Below are positions 55,041 to 63,980 of a stretch of DNA of 64,000 nucleotides, one piece after another. Each line of letters begins with the position of its first letter. Positions within the stretch are counted from its first letter, which is position 1. The notes under the pieces are model-generated. The model searched no databases. It saw nothing but the letters and a program-made list of their open reading frames with translations, and was not told the DNA's origin. Made by a program: the position numbers and the translations under genes. The stretch spans positions 62,001-126,000 of the forward strand of contig JAXHOJ010000042.1 in the NCBI GenBank assembly GCA_034519525.1. Reading direction: 5' to 3'. The stretch is from Gemmobacter sp034519525 (GTDB taxonomy: Bacteria > Pseudomonadota > Alphaproteobacteria > Rhodobacterales > Rhodobacteraceae).

Positions 55041-55466
55041 TCAGCCGCCGCAGCCGCCGATGGTCACCTTTACGGTGGTCTGTGCCTGCACCACCGAACC
55101 GTCCGCCATCTTGGCCAGTGCAACCACATCCTGCGTCTTGGCCAGGCGGATACGGGTTGCAGCCCGCTGGCTGGCCGCCGCCGGGCCGAAGGTAAAGGTG
55201 GCCACGGCCGGTTCGGGGTTGCCAACCGCCAGCAGCATGATCGCCACCGCGCCGGGGGCATCCACTTCGACCGGAACGGTATTGCCGTTTTCCGCGATTT
55301 CCGGCGCGGTCAGGGTAATCCCGCCGGTGCCCGGCGCCGCGCCCCCGGTAAAGCTGCTGGTCAGCTCTTCCGTTGTGGCAGCCAAAGCCCAGCCCGGCAG
55401 CGCCGCGGCAGCGATCCCGCCAAAACCGGCCCAAAGGGCATCACGTCTCGTCAGTTTCATCTTCAT
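55041..55466 (-). CDS. soxY: SoxY, sulfur-carrier subunit with C-terminal GGCGG arm
   Basis: 141 residues, intact. Tat signal MKMKLTRRDALWAGFGGIAAAALPG. The C-terminus ends VTIGGCGG, the swinging arm whose Cys binds the sulfur intermediates. Start ATG 55466 is followed by a second in-frame ATG at 55460. It lies 23 bases upstream of soxZ and 21 bases downstream of soxX. Confidence 0.96.
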   Translation of the reverse strand: MKMKLTRRDALWAGFGGIAAAALPGWALAATTEELTSSFTGGAAPGTGGITLTAPEIAENGNTVPVEVDAPGAVAIMLLAVGNPEPAVATFTFGPAAASQRAATRIRLAKTQDVVALAKMADGSVVQAQTTVKVTIGGCGG

Positions 55467-55487
55467 CTCCTTGAACTCTGGCGCCTG

Positions 55488-55962
55488 TCACTCTTTGAGG
55501 GTGAGCAGATAGGCCACGACATCTTCGATTTGCTGCGCGGTCAGGATCGGCGGCCAGATCGCCTTCCGGTGCCTTGCCGGTGTAGCCATTGCCCGGACGG
55601 ATGAAGCCTTCGGTCTTGTAGAAGGCGGGCATGAAGCTGCCCTCGAAGGTCATCTTGGCATTGGCGACGATGCCGCGCAGCTGCGGTTCGGAATAGCGAT
55701 CCGCCACCCCGTCCAGCGGCGGGGCAATATCCCCCGGAAACTGCACATCCGGCAGCGCGGCGATCTGGTGACAGGCCACGCAATTGCCAAGCGCAGCGGT
55801 GGTCATGACCTTTGCCCCATTTTCGGCATCGCCCGGAGCACCGGACAGCGAAACCGCGACCGCACCCTCGGCATAGGTCACGTCTTTCGGCGCGGTTTCA
55901 CAGACGGCTGGCGTTGCAGCGGCCAAAGCCACCGCCGACGCCAGCCAGAGCTGGCGATTCAT
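55488..55962 (-). CDS. soxX: SoxX, monoheme cytochrome subunit of SoxAX (one frameshift)
   Basis: About 158 residues. Signal LASAVALAAATPAVCE, heme c site GNCVACHQI, axial Met in KMTFEGSFMPAFYK. Near 55560 the frame changes; the natural end is QQIEDVVAYLLTLKE with the stop at 55488. First gene of the soxXYZABCDEFGH transcript, 111 bases from soxW with a candidate SoxR site in the gap. Confidence 0.92.
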
Positions 55963-56029
55963 GGCGATCCTCCCTGATCTCTCCCATGGCTAAACGATAG
56001 ACCGCGCCGTGGCACCGTGCTTGCAACAG

Positions 56030-56070
56030 AAATATATGTGATCCTTGAATATTCATATATTTGCTAATGG
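56030..56070. promoter_or_regulatory. Candidate SoxR operator and promoter between soxW and soxX
   Basis: AAATATATG at 56030-56038 and CATATATTT at 56054-56062 form a perfect 9-bp inverted repeat around a 15-base spacer. On the minus strand CATTAGCA (plus 56062-56069) abuts it, matching CATTAGCA in the soxV-soxS operator region. The block is AT-rich in GC-rich DNA and lies 70-110 bases upstream of soxX. In Paracoccus SoxR is known to bind both the soxS-soxV and soxW-soxX intergenic regions. Confidence 0.6.
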
Positions 56071-56073
56071 CAT

Positions 56074-56661
56074 TCAAGCCGACGTGCCGTCAGTTGCCGC
56101 GCTCATCCGGCTTGCGAGGAACTTCTGGAAATGCTCGCCGTTCTGATATCCGTGATCGCGCACCCAGGTCAGCAGCGCCGCCGTGGTCCCCTTGCCGAAG
56201 GCGCCGGGCATCATCGCCACCGCCGATTCTGCCGCTGTGCGGTCTGCGGCCACCTCTTCGGGCAGAAAGATCAGCGTGGGGGTGAACATCACACCCCAGC
56301 GCACCGCCATATCCTTTTCCGGCAGCACGGTGCCGTCGAAATCCGTCACCTCGACATCGCCGAACAGGTTGATCTGCACGACGAAGTAATGATCCCGGAT
56401 CAGCGCGTCGATACCGGGATCGGGGAAGACCTCTTCGTGCATTTTGGTGCAATAGATGCAGCCGCGCTGTTCCACCGTGATCAACAGGCGCTTGCCCTCG
56501 GCATTGGCTTCGGCCAGATCCTCGCGCAGATCCTTGAAGGTTTCGCGCAGCCAATCTGGCTTGTGCAGCCCGTCATCCCCCAGTTCCGACGCGCAAGGCG
56601 CGGGCGAGCGGATCAGAGAACAGGGCGGCGGTCAGGGCTGTCAGACGCAGCAGCGGGTCAT
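56074..56661 (-). CDS. soxW: SoxW, periplasmic thioredoxin (frameshifted N-terminus)
   Basis: About 195 residues. Redox motif GCIYC in ITVEQRGCIYCTKMHEEVFPDP, thioredoxin cis-Pro in VMFTPTLIFLPEE. The N-terminal part (signal LLRLTALTAALFS, then DDGLHKPDWLRETFKDLREDL) is broken twice between 56655 and 56565. It overlaps soxV (ATGA). It receives reductant from SoxV and probably keeps the SoxY cysteine active. Confidence 0.88.
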
Positions 56662-57420
56662 TGGCAGGTCTCGCGTTTCATGTCGAGGGTGGCAGTCCAG
56701 TCGAAATTGCGGATCATCCAATCCGCAATCAGATTGACCGAATTGGTGGCAATCAGCAGGCCAAAGACGATCAGCATCACCCCCATCACCTTTTCCACAT
56801 GGCCCATCAGGGCCCGGTGCCGTGCCACCCAGCCCAGGAACGGCCCGGCAAACAGCGCGGCCACCACAAAGGGCAGCGTCATGGCCAGACCATAGACCAG
56901 CAGCAGCAGTCCCCTCCACGCCAGATGTCGCCCATGCCGCTGGCCACCATCAAAATCGCCGCCAGCGCCGGGCCGACGCAGGGCGTCCAGCCAAAGCCGA
57001 AGGCCAGGCCCATGACATAGGCCCCCGCCAGCGTGGTGGGCCGGGTATCCGATTGCACCCGCGCCTCGCGGTAGAACAGGCCGATCTTCAGCACGCCCAG
57101 AAAATGCAGCCCGAACAGGATCAGGATCGCCGCCGCCACCCAGGACAGTGTTTCCTTCCACACAAGAAAGGTGCGGCCAAGCGCCGTGGCCCCCAGCCCT
57201 AGCAGGATGAAGATTGTGGTGACACCAAGCGCAAAGGCCACGGCGCGCAGCACCAGGCGCCGCTGCGCACCGGGGGCAGGCACTGTCCCCACCGCGCAGT
57301 TCCGCGCACCGACAGCCCGGCCATATAGGACAGATAAAACGGCACCATTGGCAGGATGCAGGGCGACAGGAATGACAGCAGCCCGGCCAGCACCGCGCCG
57401 CCGAATGTGATCTCCAGCAT
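56658..57420 (-). CDS. soxV: SoxV, CcdA-family membrane thiol transporter (frameshifted)
   Basis: About 250 residues, six membrane helices. MLEITFGGAVLAGLLSFLSPCILPMVPFYLSY carries the first redox Cys; GLAFGFGWTPCVGPALAAI the second, as in CcdA/DsbD. Frame changes near 57290 and 56915; the final helices include LLLVYGLAMTLPFVVAALFAGPFLG. It moves electrons from cytoplasmic thioredoxin to SoxW. First gene of the leftward sox transcript; soxS is divergent. Confidence 0.9.
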
Positions 57421-57464
57421 CGCCTCCTCCCCGAAGCGCTGCCTTGCCGATTTGGCAAAGTTAC

Positions 57465-57480
57465 ATTAGCATATGTTAAT
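57465..57480. promoter_or_regulatory. Candidate SoxR operator between soxV and soxS
   Basis: ATTAGCATATGTTAAT is a 16-bp palindrome with one mismatched pair, centred on CATATG, in the 105-base gap between divergent soxV and soxS. The size and centre fit ArsR-family operators. With the preceding C it shares CATTAGCA with the soxW-soxX region. It lies 45 bases upstream of soxV and 46 bases upstream of soxS, so one bound repressor could silence both. Confidence 0.65.
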
Positions 57481-57525
57481 CCTTATATCAGTCAATCCCA
57501 GATCAGCCCATATCAGATTGTCACC

Positions 57526-57894
57526 ATGGCCCGCATCCTCGCCCCCATCCTGCTGTTTCTGGCTTCGGCCATCACAGGCCCCGCCATGGCCGCAGATCTG
57601 CAACTGCTGATGTTCGAACAGCCGGGCTGCATCTATTGCGCGCGCTGGAACGCGGAAATCGCACCCGAATACCCCAAGACCGCCGAAGGCCAGGCCGCCC
57701 CGCTGCGGCGGCTGCAGCTGCGCGATCCGCTGCCCGCTGATGTCACCCTCGTGTCGCCGCCGGTCTTCACCCCGACCTTTGTCCTGACCGAGGGCGGGGC
57801 AGAACTTGCGCGGATCGAAGGCTATCCCGGCGAAGATTTCTTCTGGCCGCTTCTGGGCCAGATGCTGGCCCGCGCCGAACCGGCGCCGAACTGA
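57526..57894 (+). CDS. soxS: SoxS, periplasmic thioredoxin-like protein
   Basis: 122 residues, intact. Signal ILAPILLFLASAITGPAMA, thioredoxin motif EQPGCIYCARWN and cis-Pro region VFTPTFVLTEGG. In Paracoccus SoxS acts in the redox control of sox expression and activity. It is divergent from soxV and precedes soxR, the same arrangement as in Paracoccus except that the order here is soxS then soxR on the plus strand. Confidence 0.9.
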   Translation: MARILAPILLFLASAITGPAMAADLQLLMFEQPGCIYCARWNAEIAPEYPKTAEGQAAPLRRLQLRDPLPADVTLVSPPVFTPTFVLTEGGAELARIEGYPGEDFFWPLLGQMLARAEPAPN

Positions 57895-57902
57895 CGCGCC
57901 GG

Positions 57903-57931
57903 AACCGCAATCGGCCCGAAATCTTGCGGTT
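57903..57931 (+). terminator. Hairpin between soxS and soxR (terminator or attenuator)
   Basis: AACCGCAA at 57903-57910 pairs with TTGCGGTT at 57924-57931 across a 13-base spacer, starting 8 bases after the soxS stop and followed by TT and further T-rich repeats of GCGGTTTT. The loop is large and the stem only 8 bp, so termination would be partial. It may give soxR its own expression level. Confidence 0.4.
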
Positions 57932-58011
57932 TTGCGCGGTTTTGGTTGCGGCAGGGCCAGTGGTGCGACAAGAAGGGCCCACTGCAGACAGGGTCTTTTG
58001 CATTGGGCGAA

Positions 58012-58348
58012 ATGGACATTGCCCGAAAAAGCTGATGACAGGGCCGCCCTTGATCTGGTCGGGCTGGTTGGTCAGGCGAATGAGGCGGCGAATTTCCTCA
58101 AGGCGCTTGGCCATGACGGACGGCTGACCATCCTGTGTCATCTGCAGTCCGGCCCCAAAAGCGTGACCGAGCTTGAAAATCTTCTGTCATCGCGTCAGGC
58201 TGTGGTCAGCCAGCAACTTGCCCGCCTGCGACTGGAGGGGCTTGTCAGCGCGCGACGCGAAGGACAGGCGATCTATTACTCGCTTCTCGATCCCAAGGTC
58301 GAAGCAACGATCACGCTGCTGGCCAGACTGTTCGGCAAACCGGCCTGA
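58012..58348 (+). CDS. soxR: SoxR, ArsR-family repressor of the sox genes (start disturbed)
   Basis: About 110 residues, winged-helix ArsR family, BigR/SqrR/SoxR type: NEAANFLKALGHDGRLTILCHL, VTELENLLSSRQAVVSQQLARLRLEGLV (recognition helix) and REGQAIYYSLLDPKVEATITLLARLF. ATG 58012 reads MDIARK but then meets a stop unless one A of AAAAA near 58032 is extra; with that change it continues in the main frame. TTG 58019 is the alternative without a shift. The first redox Cys is in ILCHL, but the second Cys expected near the end (ARLFC in relatives) is Gly here (LARLFGKPA). Confidence 0.82.
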
Positions 58349-58419
58349 GACCGGCGCCGGTTCTGCGTCTTCGCCACGCCCGCATCCGGGCGCCAGGGCG
58401 ACAAACGGGAGGAAAGAGG

Positions 58420-59462
58420 ATGGAAACGCTGCCATTTGGCGCCCTTGCCGCCTTCGTGGGTCTGGCAGGCGGCATCGTGCTGGGGCTTGCGGCCCGTCTG
58501 GGCGAGTTCTGCACCCTCGGCGCGCTGGAAACCGCAATCTATGGCAAGGATCAGACCCGGCTGCGGATCTGGGGCATCGTGCTGGCGGTGGCGGTTCTGG
58601 GCACCCAGTTCGGCGCCCTGGCCGGGCTGATTGATCTGGGGGGCAGCGCCTATCACAGCATCGCCTGGAATCCTCTGGCCTCGGTCTTTGGCGGGCTGGT
58701 GTTCGGCTATGGCATGGCACTGGCGGGGAACTGCGGCTTTGGCGCCTTGGTGCGCTTTGGCGGCGGCGATCTGCGCGCGATGGTCATTGTCGTGGTCATG
58801 GGGATTGCGGGCTTCGTCGCCCTGTCCGGCCCGCTGGCGCCGCTGCGGGTGGCGCTGTTTCCACAGCCCGATGCCACCGGGCCACAGGGCATCGTGCATG
58901 ATCTTGGGCTGATCGGGATTCCCGCAACCGTCACCATCACCGCCATCGGGCTGGCCTGCCTGATCTGGGGCCTGTCCCATGCGCCCCTGCGGCGCAATCC
59001 CCGCATGATGGGGTGGGCTGTCGCGGCGGGGCTGTCGGTGGTCTGGTGTTTTGCGGGCACCTCCTGGCTGTCCGATGCAAGCCTGGGCGCCGTTGCTGTC
59101 GAGGGGCCTTCGTTCACCGCCCCGGTCGGCCGCACGCTGATCTTTCTGATGACGGCCACGGCCGGCGGCATCACCTTTTCCGTCGGTTCGGTCGTGGGGG
59201 TGATGGCCGGTGCGCTGATCGGGTCGATGATCCGGGGCCTGTTCCGCTGGGAGGCCTGCGAAGACCCGCGCGAGCTGGGGCGCCAGGTCGGTGGCGCCGT
59301 TCTCATGGGCATTGGCGGCGTGGTCGCCATGGGGATTCAGTGGGCCAGGGTGTGACGGGCTTTGCCGCGCTCGCCTGGTCCGGCCCGGTGACGCTGGTGG
59401 CCATCGGGCTGGGCGCCTGGATCGGGCTGCGCCAGCTGATCGGGGGCTTTCAGCCGGAATGA
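58420..59462 (+). CDS. YeeE/YedE-family sulfur transporter next to soxR (one frameshift)
   Basis: About 345 residues, around nine or ten membrane segments. Conserved cysteines of the YeeE thiosulfate transporters: RLGEFCTLGALE, ALAGNCGFGALVRFGGGDLR, and, across a frame change near 59335, the expected GCSVGQGVTGFAALAWSGP of which VGQGVTGF is readable. Ends LRQLIGGFQPE. Downstream of soxR on the same strand, probably importing thiosulfate or sulfane sulfur; in related bacteria such transporters accompany SqrR/SoxR regulators. Confidence 0.87.
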
Positions 59463-59469
59463 CCGCCTG

Positions 59470-61140
59470 CTAACCCTGCAGCGGCACGACGCGATCCGCA
59501 AACCCCGCCTCCGCCGCCCGATGCGAGGCCATCAGAATCGCCGCATCGGGCAGCATGCGGCGGATGCCCTGCAACACAAGCGCCGCCGTCGCCTCATCCA
59601 GCCCTTCGGTCGGCTCGTCCAGCAACAGCAGCTGCGGCCTGCGCAGCAGCGCGCGGGCCAGCGCCAGCCGCCGCCCTTCGCCACCGGAAAGCCCCTCGCC
59701 GCGCGGCCCGATCTGCAGCGCCAGCCCACCCCGCCCCGCGATCACCGGCGCCAGACAGACAGCCTCCAGCACCGCCATCATCTCCGCCTCTGTCGCGTCA
59801 GGCTTGGCCAGCCGCAGCGCCTCGGCCACGCTGCCCGCCATCAGGGCATGGCGCTGCGACACCAGGGTAACAGACTGGCGCAGCGCGGTTTCCGGCCAGT
59901 CCTGCACCGGGCGGCCCAGAACGAGGATCTGCCCCGCCGCCACCGGATGCAATCCGGCAATCGCCAGCAACAGCGTCGATTTGCCTGATCCGCTCGGGCG
60001 CCGGCTTCGGGGGGAGCCACGGTTGTCAGCCGGGGCGCCAAACCTGCTGATCAAACCCGCGCAGAACCCGGCCGATGGGTGCCCGGGCGCAGCAGTGTCA
60101 GATCCCGCAGCTGCGTGTCCCGGAACTCCACGACCACAACAGGCGTGGGCATGGCCAATGGCGCACCCCCCTGAAGATCGCGCTGCACCCGCCGCGCAGC
60201 TTCGGCCATGCGCCCCAGATCGGCCACCGCCCGCCGCAGCGGATGCAGCGTTTCCCCCAGTGCGAGCGCCGCAAACACCGCAAGCGCCGCAAATGCGGGC
60301 GCCAGATCGCCCGCCTGAACTCGTCAGCAGCGCCCAGATGCAGGGCAACTCCGCCACCACAAGCACCATCAGGGCCGAAACCGCCGCCCCTGCCCGCCGC
60401 TCGATCCGGTCCAGCCTGTGCCGGTCTGCCACCCGGCGCCGCTCGGCCTCCTGTACCAGCGCGGCCTGCGCCGCCAACCGGCCATGGGTCGCCAGATCGC
60501 GCCGGGCGCGGATCAGATCCACCAGTCGGCTGCGGCAGGCCTGTGCCGCCTGTTCGGCCCGGCGCGACAGCGGCACCGCCCGGCGCGCCGCCAGTGCCAG
60601 GATCACCGCCGCCCCTGCCAGACAGGCCAACAGAACCCAAAGGGCGATCTTCAGCCCCACAAACACCCAAAGCCCCGCAAAAACAATGCCCTGCGCCAGC
60701 ATCCCCGACAGCAGCGGCAGGATCAGCCGCAGCGACACACCATCCAGCGCATCTACATCGGCGGTCAGCCGGTTCAGCGCCTGTGCCCCGCGCAAGCGCA
60801 CCATCCGGCCATAGGGGGCCACCAACTGCGCCGCCAGCAGCCGCAGGCGCAGGGTTTCCAGCGCAAGCAGGGTGGCATCATGGGTCAGCAACCGCTCGCC
60901 ATAGCGGGCGGCGGCCCGGCTCAGCGCCAGCAGCCGCACCATGGCCGAAGGCCGGAACACATCGAACACCGCCCCCATCCCGGCCAATCCCGCGGCGGCG
61001 GCAGCCGTGATGAACCAGCCCGAAAGGCCCAGCAAACCCACCCCCATCAGCAGCACCGCCAGCCCCAGCAAGGCCCCGCGCAGCAGCGCCCGCCGCTGAT
61101 CGCGCAGCACCAACCCGAAGATGCTCCAAAGCGCCCTCAT
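59470..61140 (-). CDS. cydC: CydC, ABC exporter subunit for cytochrome bd assembly (frameshifted)
   Basis: About 555 residues. Fused membrane and ATPase domains. The membrane part includes GVGLLGLSGWFITAAAAAGLAG, VFRPSAMVRLLALSRAAARYGERL and LNRLTADVDALDG, the CydC hallmark. Frame changes near 60310, 60050 and 59995 lie in the linker and just before Walker A, GSGKSTLLLAIAGLHP. The rest is intact: GLSGGEGRRLALARALL and LLLDEPTEGLDEATA. CydDC exports cysteine and glutathione to the periplasm and is needed for cytochrome bd and periplasmic redox balance. Confidence 0.9.
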   Translation of the reverse strand: MRALWSIFGLVLRDQRRALLRGALLGLAVLLMGVGLLGLSGWFITAAAAAGLAGMGAVFDVFRPSAMVRLLALSRAAARYGERLLTHDATLLALETLRLRLLAAQLVAPYGRMVRLRGAQALNRLTADVDALDGVSLRLILPLLSGMLAQGIVFAGLWVFVGLKIALWVLLACLAGAAVILALAARRAVPLSRRAEQAAQACRSRLVDLIRARRDLATHGRLAAQAALVQEAERRRVADRHRLDRIERRAGAAVSALMVLVVAELPCIWALLTSSGGRSGARICGACGVCGARTGGNAASAAAGGGRSGAHGRSCAAGAARSSGGCAIGHAHACCGRGVPGHAAAGSDTAAPGHPSAGFCAGLISRFGAPADNRGSPRSRRPSGSGKSTLLLAIAGLHPVAAGQILVLGRPVQDWPETALRQSVTLVSQRHALMAGSVAEALRLAKPDATEAEMMAVLEAVCLAPVIAGRGGLALQIGPRGEGLSGGEGRRLALARALLRRPQLLLLDEPTEGLDEATAALVLQGIRRMLPDAAILMASHRAAEAGFADRVVPLQG

Positions 61141-62784
61141 GCCGCAGCCTCCAGCCGGATGATCCGGCCCATACGCGCCGCCAGCGCCATGTCATGCGTT
61201 GCCACAACCAGCGTCGCCCCCCGCGCAGCCTGCGCCAGCAGGCCCTCGGTCACAATTTCGGCGGTGGCGGCATCCAGATCGGCGGTCGGCTCATCCGCCA
61301 GTATCACATCCGGCGCACCATGAATGGCCCGCGCCAACGTCAGCCGCCGTGCCTCGCCCCCCGACAGGCCACCCCCGGTTTCACCCAGCCGGGTGTTCAA
61401 TCCATCGGGCAGCGCCTGCACCACATCCTGAACCGCCGCCGCACGCAGGGCAGGCGCCAGATCACCCGCCCGCCCCATGGCCAGATTGCTGCGCAGGCTT
61501 GCATTGAGGAAATGCGGCGCCTGCGGCATCCACCCGATCCGCGCACGCCAGCCATCGGCCGTTGCATCATCCAGCGGCAGGCCCGCCACCAGAACCTGCG
61601 ATGCCGACACCGGCAGAAGCCCGGCCATCAGCCGCAGCACCGTGGTCTTGCCCGCCCCCGAAGGCCCCACCAGCGCAACAGACTCGCCCGCGGCAATGTC
61701 GATCAGCGGCAACACCCGGCCATCAGGCATCGTCACCCCCGAAAGGCGGATCGTCGCAGGCCCGGCCAGGGGTTCTGACCACGCGCCCTGCCCCGGCAGA
61801 TCCGGGGTTTCCGCCGCCTGCCACTGCGCCAGATCGGCCGCCACAGCCAGGGCCGCCGCCCGGTCATGCCAGGCCGCCGCCAGATCGCGCAGGGGCTGAT
61901 AGAACTCGGGCGCCAGCAACAGCAGAAACATTCCCGCCGTCGCCGATAACGGCACGCCCCATGCCCCGAACTGCACCGCATCCAGCAAGGAAAAGCCCAC
62001 ATAAACCGCAACCATGGCCACACCGATGGCCGCAAACAGCTCCAGCACGGTGGAAGACAGGAACGCGATGCGCAGCACCGCCATGGTGCGCTGCCGCAGA
62101 TCCCGCGCCTGCGCCGCAAACCCCTCCATCACAGGTTCCGCCGCGCCCAACAGCCGAATATCCGCCAGCGCCGCCAGCCGTTCGATCAGCAGATCGTTCA
62201 GGCTGCCGATCTCGGCCATCTGCCGGGCACTGGCATCCTTTGCCGCCATGCCCACCAGCGCCATGAAAACCGGGATCAGCGGCCCCGAGACCAGAAGCAC
62301 CAGCCCCACCGCCCAGGAATACCAGAACGCCAGCGCAAGAATGACAAGCGGCACCATCGCCACCCGCGCCCGCGCCGGGGCATAGCGGGTGACATAGGGC
62401 TGCAGCAGATCCAGCTTTTCCACCGCAAGTGCCGCCACCGCCCCTGCCCCGCCAAAGGCGGTATCTTCGGCCCGGCGGCTTTCCCGCAGGATGATCTGGC
62501 GACGGTTTTCTGCCAGTATCGCCTCTGCTGCAAGCTGCGCCTGCCGGTCAGCCAGAAGTCCCAGCCCGGCCCGGATCAGACCCAAAGCCGCAAACATCCC
62601 TGCCGATTGCCAGGCCACAACGGCCCGCCCCTCCACCAGCCCCCCCAAGGCATGGGCGATCACCGCCGCCTGCGCAGGCCGGATCAGCGCGGCCAGCGCC
62701 GAAATCCACGCGGCACGCCGCAGCCTGTTTCACCGGCTGCAACAGCCGGTCCAATGCTGCGGCCTCTGCCTGCTTCACCGCCAT
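61137..62784 (-). CDS. cydD: CydD, ABC exporter subunit for cytochrome bd assembly (one frameshift)
   Basis: About 548 residues. N-terminus MAVKQAEAAALDRLLQPVKQAA from ATG 62784; the frame changes near 62715 and continues VIAHALGGLVEGRAVVAWQSAG. The transmembrane domain contains YVTRYAPARARVAMVPLVILAL and AEIGSLNDLLIERLAALADIRL. The ATPase has GPSGAGKTTVLRLMAGLLP, GLSGGEARRLTLARAI and ILADEPTADLDAATA. Overlaps cydC by 4 bases. cydAB is not in the window. Confidence 0.9.
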
Positions 62785-62836
62785 ACCCTGCCCCAAAGCT
62801 GTATTCCAGATGCCGGATATAACCGCTTTCACGCGG

Positions 62837-62862
62837 CGCGACCTGATCCAGATCAGATCGCG
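62837..62862. promoter_or_regulatory. FNR/CRP-like dyad upstream of cydD
   Basis: The core CTGAT-CCAG-ATCAG at 62843-62856 is a perfect palindrome with the half-site spacing of FNR boxes (TTGAT-N4-ATCAA, one mismatch per half). Flanks extend it to CGCGA-C-core-A-TCGCG (62837-62862). It is centred about 65 bases upstream of the cydD start, a position suited to activation by FnrL or a related CRP/FNR protein under low oxygen. Nothing else was found in the rest of the 62785-62960 gap. Confidence 0.5.
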
Positions 62863-62961
62863 ACAAAATGCAGCAACGGGCGGGATCGGGTTGTCCTGCG
62901 TAAACCTCTTGCCCCACAGATGATCGCCCGCCCGGCAATCAACCCCATCTCAACCAAAATA

Positions 62962-62984
62962 CCGGGCAAGACAGGCTTGCCCGG
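62962..62984 (-). terminator. Hairpin terminator downstream of the sugar-binding protein gene
   Basis: A perfect 9-bp stem, CCGGGCAAG at 62962-62970 and CTTGCCCGG at 62976-62984, loop ACAGG. On the minus strand it is followed by ATTTTGG, a short U-rich stretch. It lies 37 bases past the stop of the binding-protein gene. A smaller hairpin, GCCCG-AAA-CGGGC (about 63000-63012), sits between them. Confidence 0.65.
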
Positions 62985-63020
62985 CACAAGGTGGCTGCGC
63001 CCGAAACGGGCGGCAGCGGA

Positions 63021-63980
63021 TCAGAACGGGCTATCGGGGAAATAGAACCGTTCCGCATTTTCTTGTGTCACAAGGGTAGAGCCGATGATGAACCGGCCAT
63101 AAACCGGCGTATCCGACACAAAGCGCAGCGCCGTCATCTCGATCGCGGCCGAAATCTGGGCAGGCGGATAGGTCACGTTCACCGGGATCTGCTTGTCGCC
63201 ATCCATGATCCGCTTGATGATTTCCTTCATGCCGGCACCGCCGACGATCCACATCTCATCCTCGCGGCCGGCCTGGGCAATGGCTTCCATCACCCCCAGC
63301 GCCATATCGTCATCTGCCGCCCAGACCGCGTCGATCTTGGGGTGTTTCGACAGGAAATCCTGCATCACGGTAAAGGCATCATCGCGGTTCCAGTTGCCAT
63401 GCTGCATGTCGACGATCTCGATCCCCGACCCCTCGATGGCTTTCTGGAACGAGTCGACCCGTTCGTTATCCAGCGTGGTGGGGATGCCGCGCAGCACAAC
63501 GATCTTGGCGCCCGACGGCAGATTGGCCTTGAAATATTCACCAGCCACCTGCCCGAAAGCGGTATTGTCACCCGCCACATACAGATCCTCGATCCCCGGC
63601 TGCGACAGGCCGCGATCCACCACCGTCACCCATTTGCCCGCATCCTTCACCGCCTTCACCGGCCCGGTGAGCGGTTCGGATTCGAAGGGCAGCACCACCA
63701 GACCGTCGATGTTGCGCGTGGCCAGCATATCCTCCAGATCATCCACCTGCTTGCCCGGCTCGCCCGCCGTGGCCAGCACGAAATCCAGCTGCGGATAGGT
63801 GGCCTCAAGCCGCTCGATGGTCTGCTGGGCGTGCCAGTTCAGCCCACCCATGAAGCCATGCGTGGCCGAGGGGATCGACACGCCGATCACGAATGTCTTG
63901 TCCTGCGCCACGGCCCCGGTGGCCAGGCTGACCCCAAGGGCCAGTGCGGCGGTTGCGCCAAAGAAATCTCTGCGTTTCAT
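63021..63980 (-). CDS. Sugar-type periplasmic binding protein (RbsB-like)
   Basis: 319 residues. Signal RRDFFGATAALALGVSLATGAVA. Mature start KTFVIGVSIPSATHGFMGGLNWHAQQTIE, then EDMLATRNIDGLVVLPFESEPLTGPVKAVKDAG, VDRGLSQPGIEDLYVAGDN, KIVVLRGIPTTLDNERVDSF and AVWAADDDMALGVMEAIAQAG; all parts of the RbsB/periplasmic-binding-protein-like II sugar family. GGGAGGAAGACC precedes ATG 63980. It probably starts or belongs to a sugar ABC operon, but no transporter gene follows on the left and the window ends on the right, so the partner genes are not seen. Confidence 0.88.
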   Translation of the reverse strand: MKRRDFFGATAALALGVSLATGAVAQDKTFVIGVSIPSATHGFMGGLNWHAQQTIERLEATYPQLDFVLATAGEPGKQVDDLEDMLATRNIDGLVVLPFESEPLTGPVKAVKDAGKWVTVVDRGLSQPGIEDLYVAGDNTAFGQVAGEYFKANLPSGAKIVVLRGIPTTLDNERVDSFQKAIEGSGIEIVDMQHGNWNRDDAFTVMQDFLSKHPKIDAVWAADDDMALGVMEAIAQAGREDEMWIVGGAGMKEIIKRIMDGDKQIPVNVTYPPAQISAAIEMTALRFVSDTPVYGRFIIGSTLVTQENAERFYFPDSPF

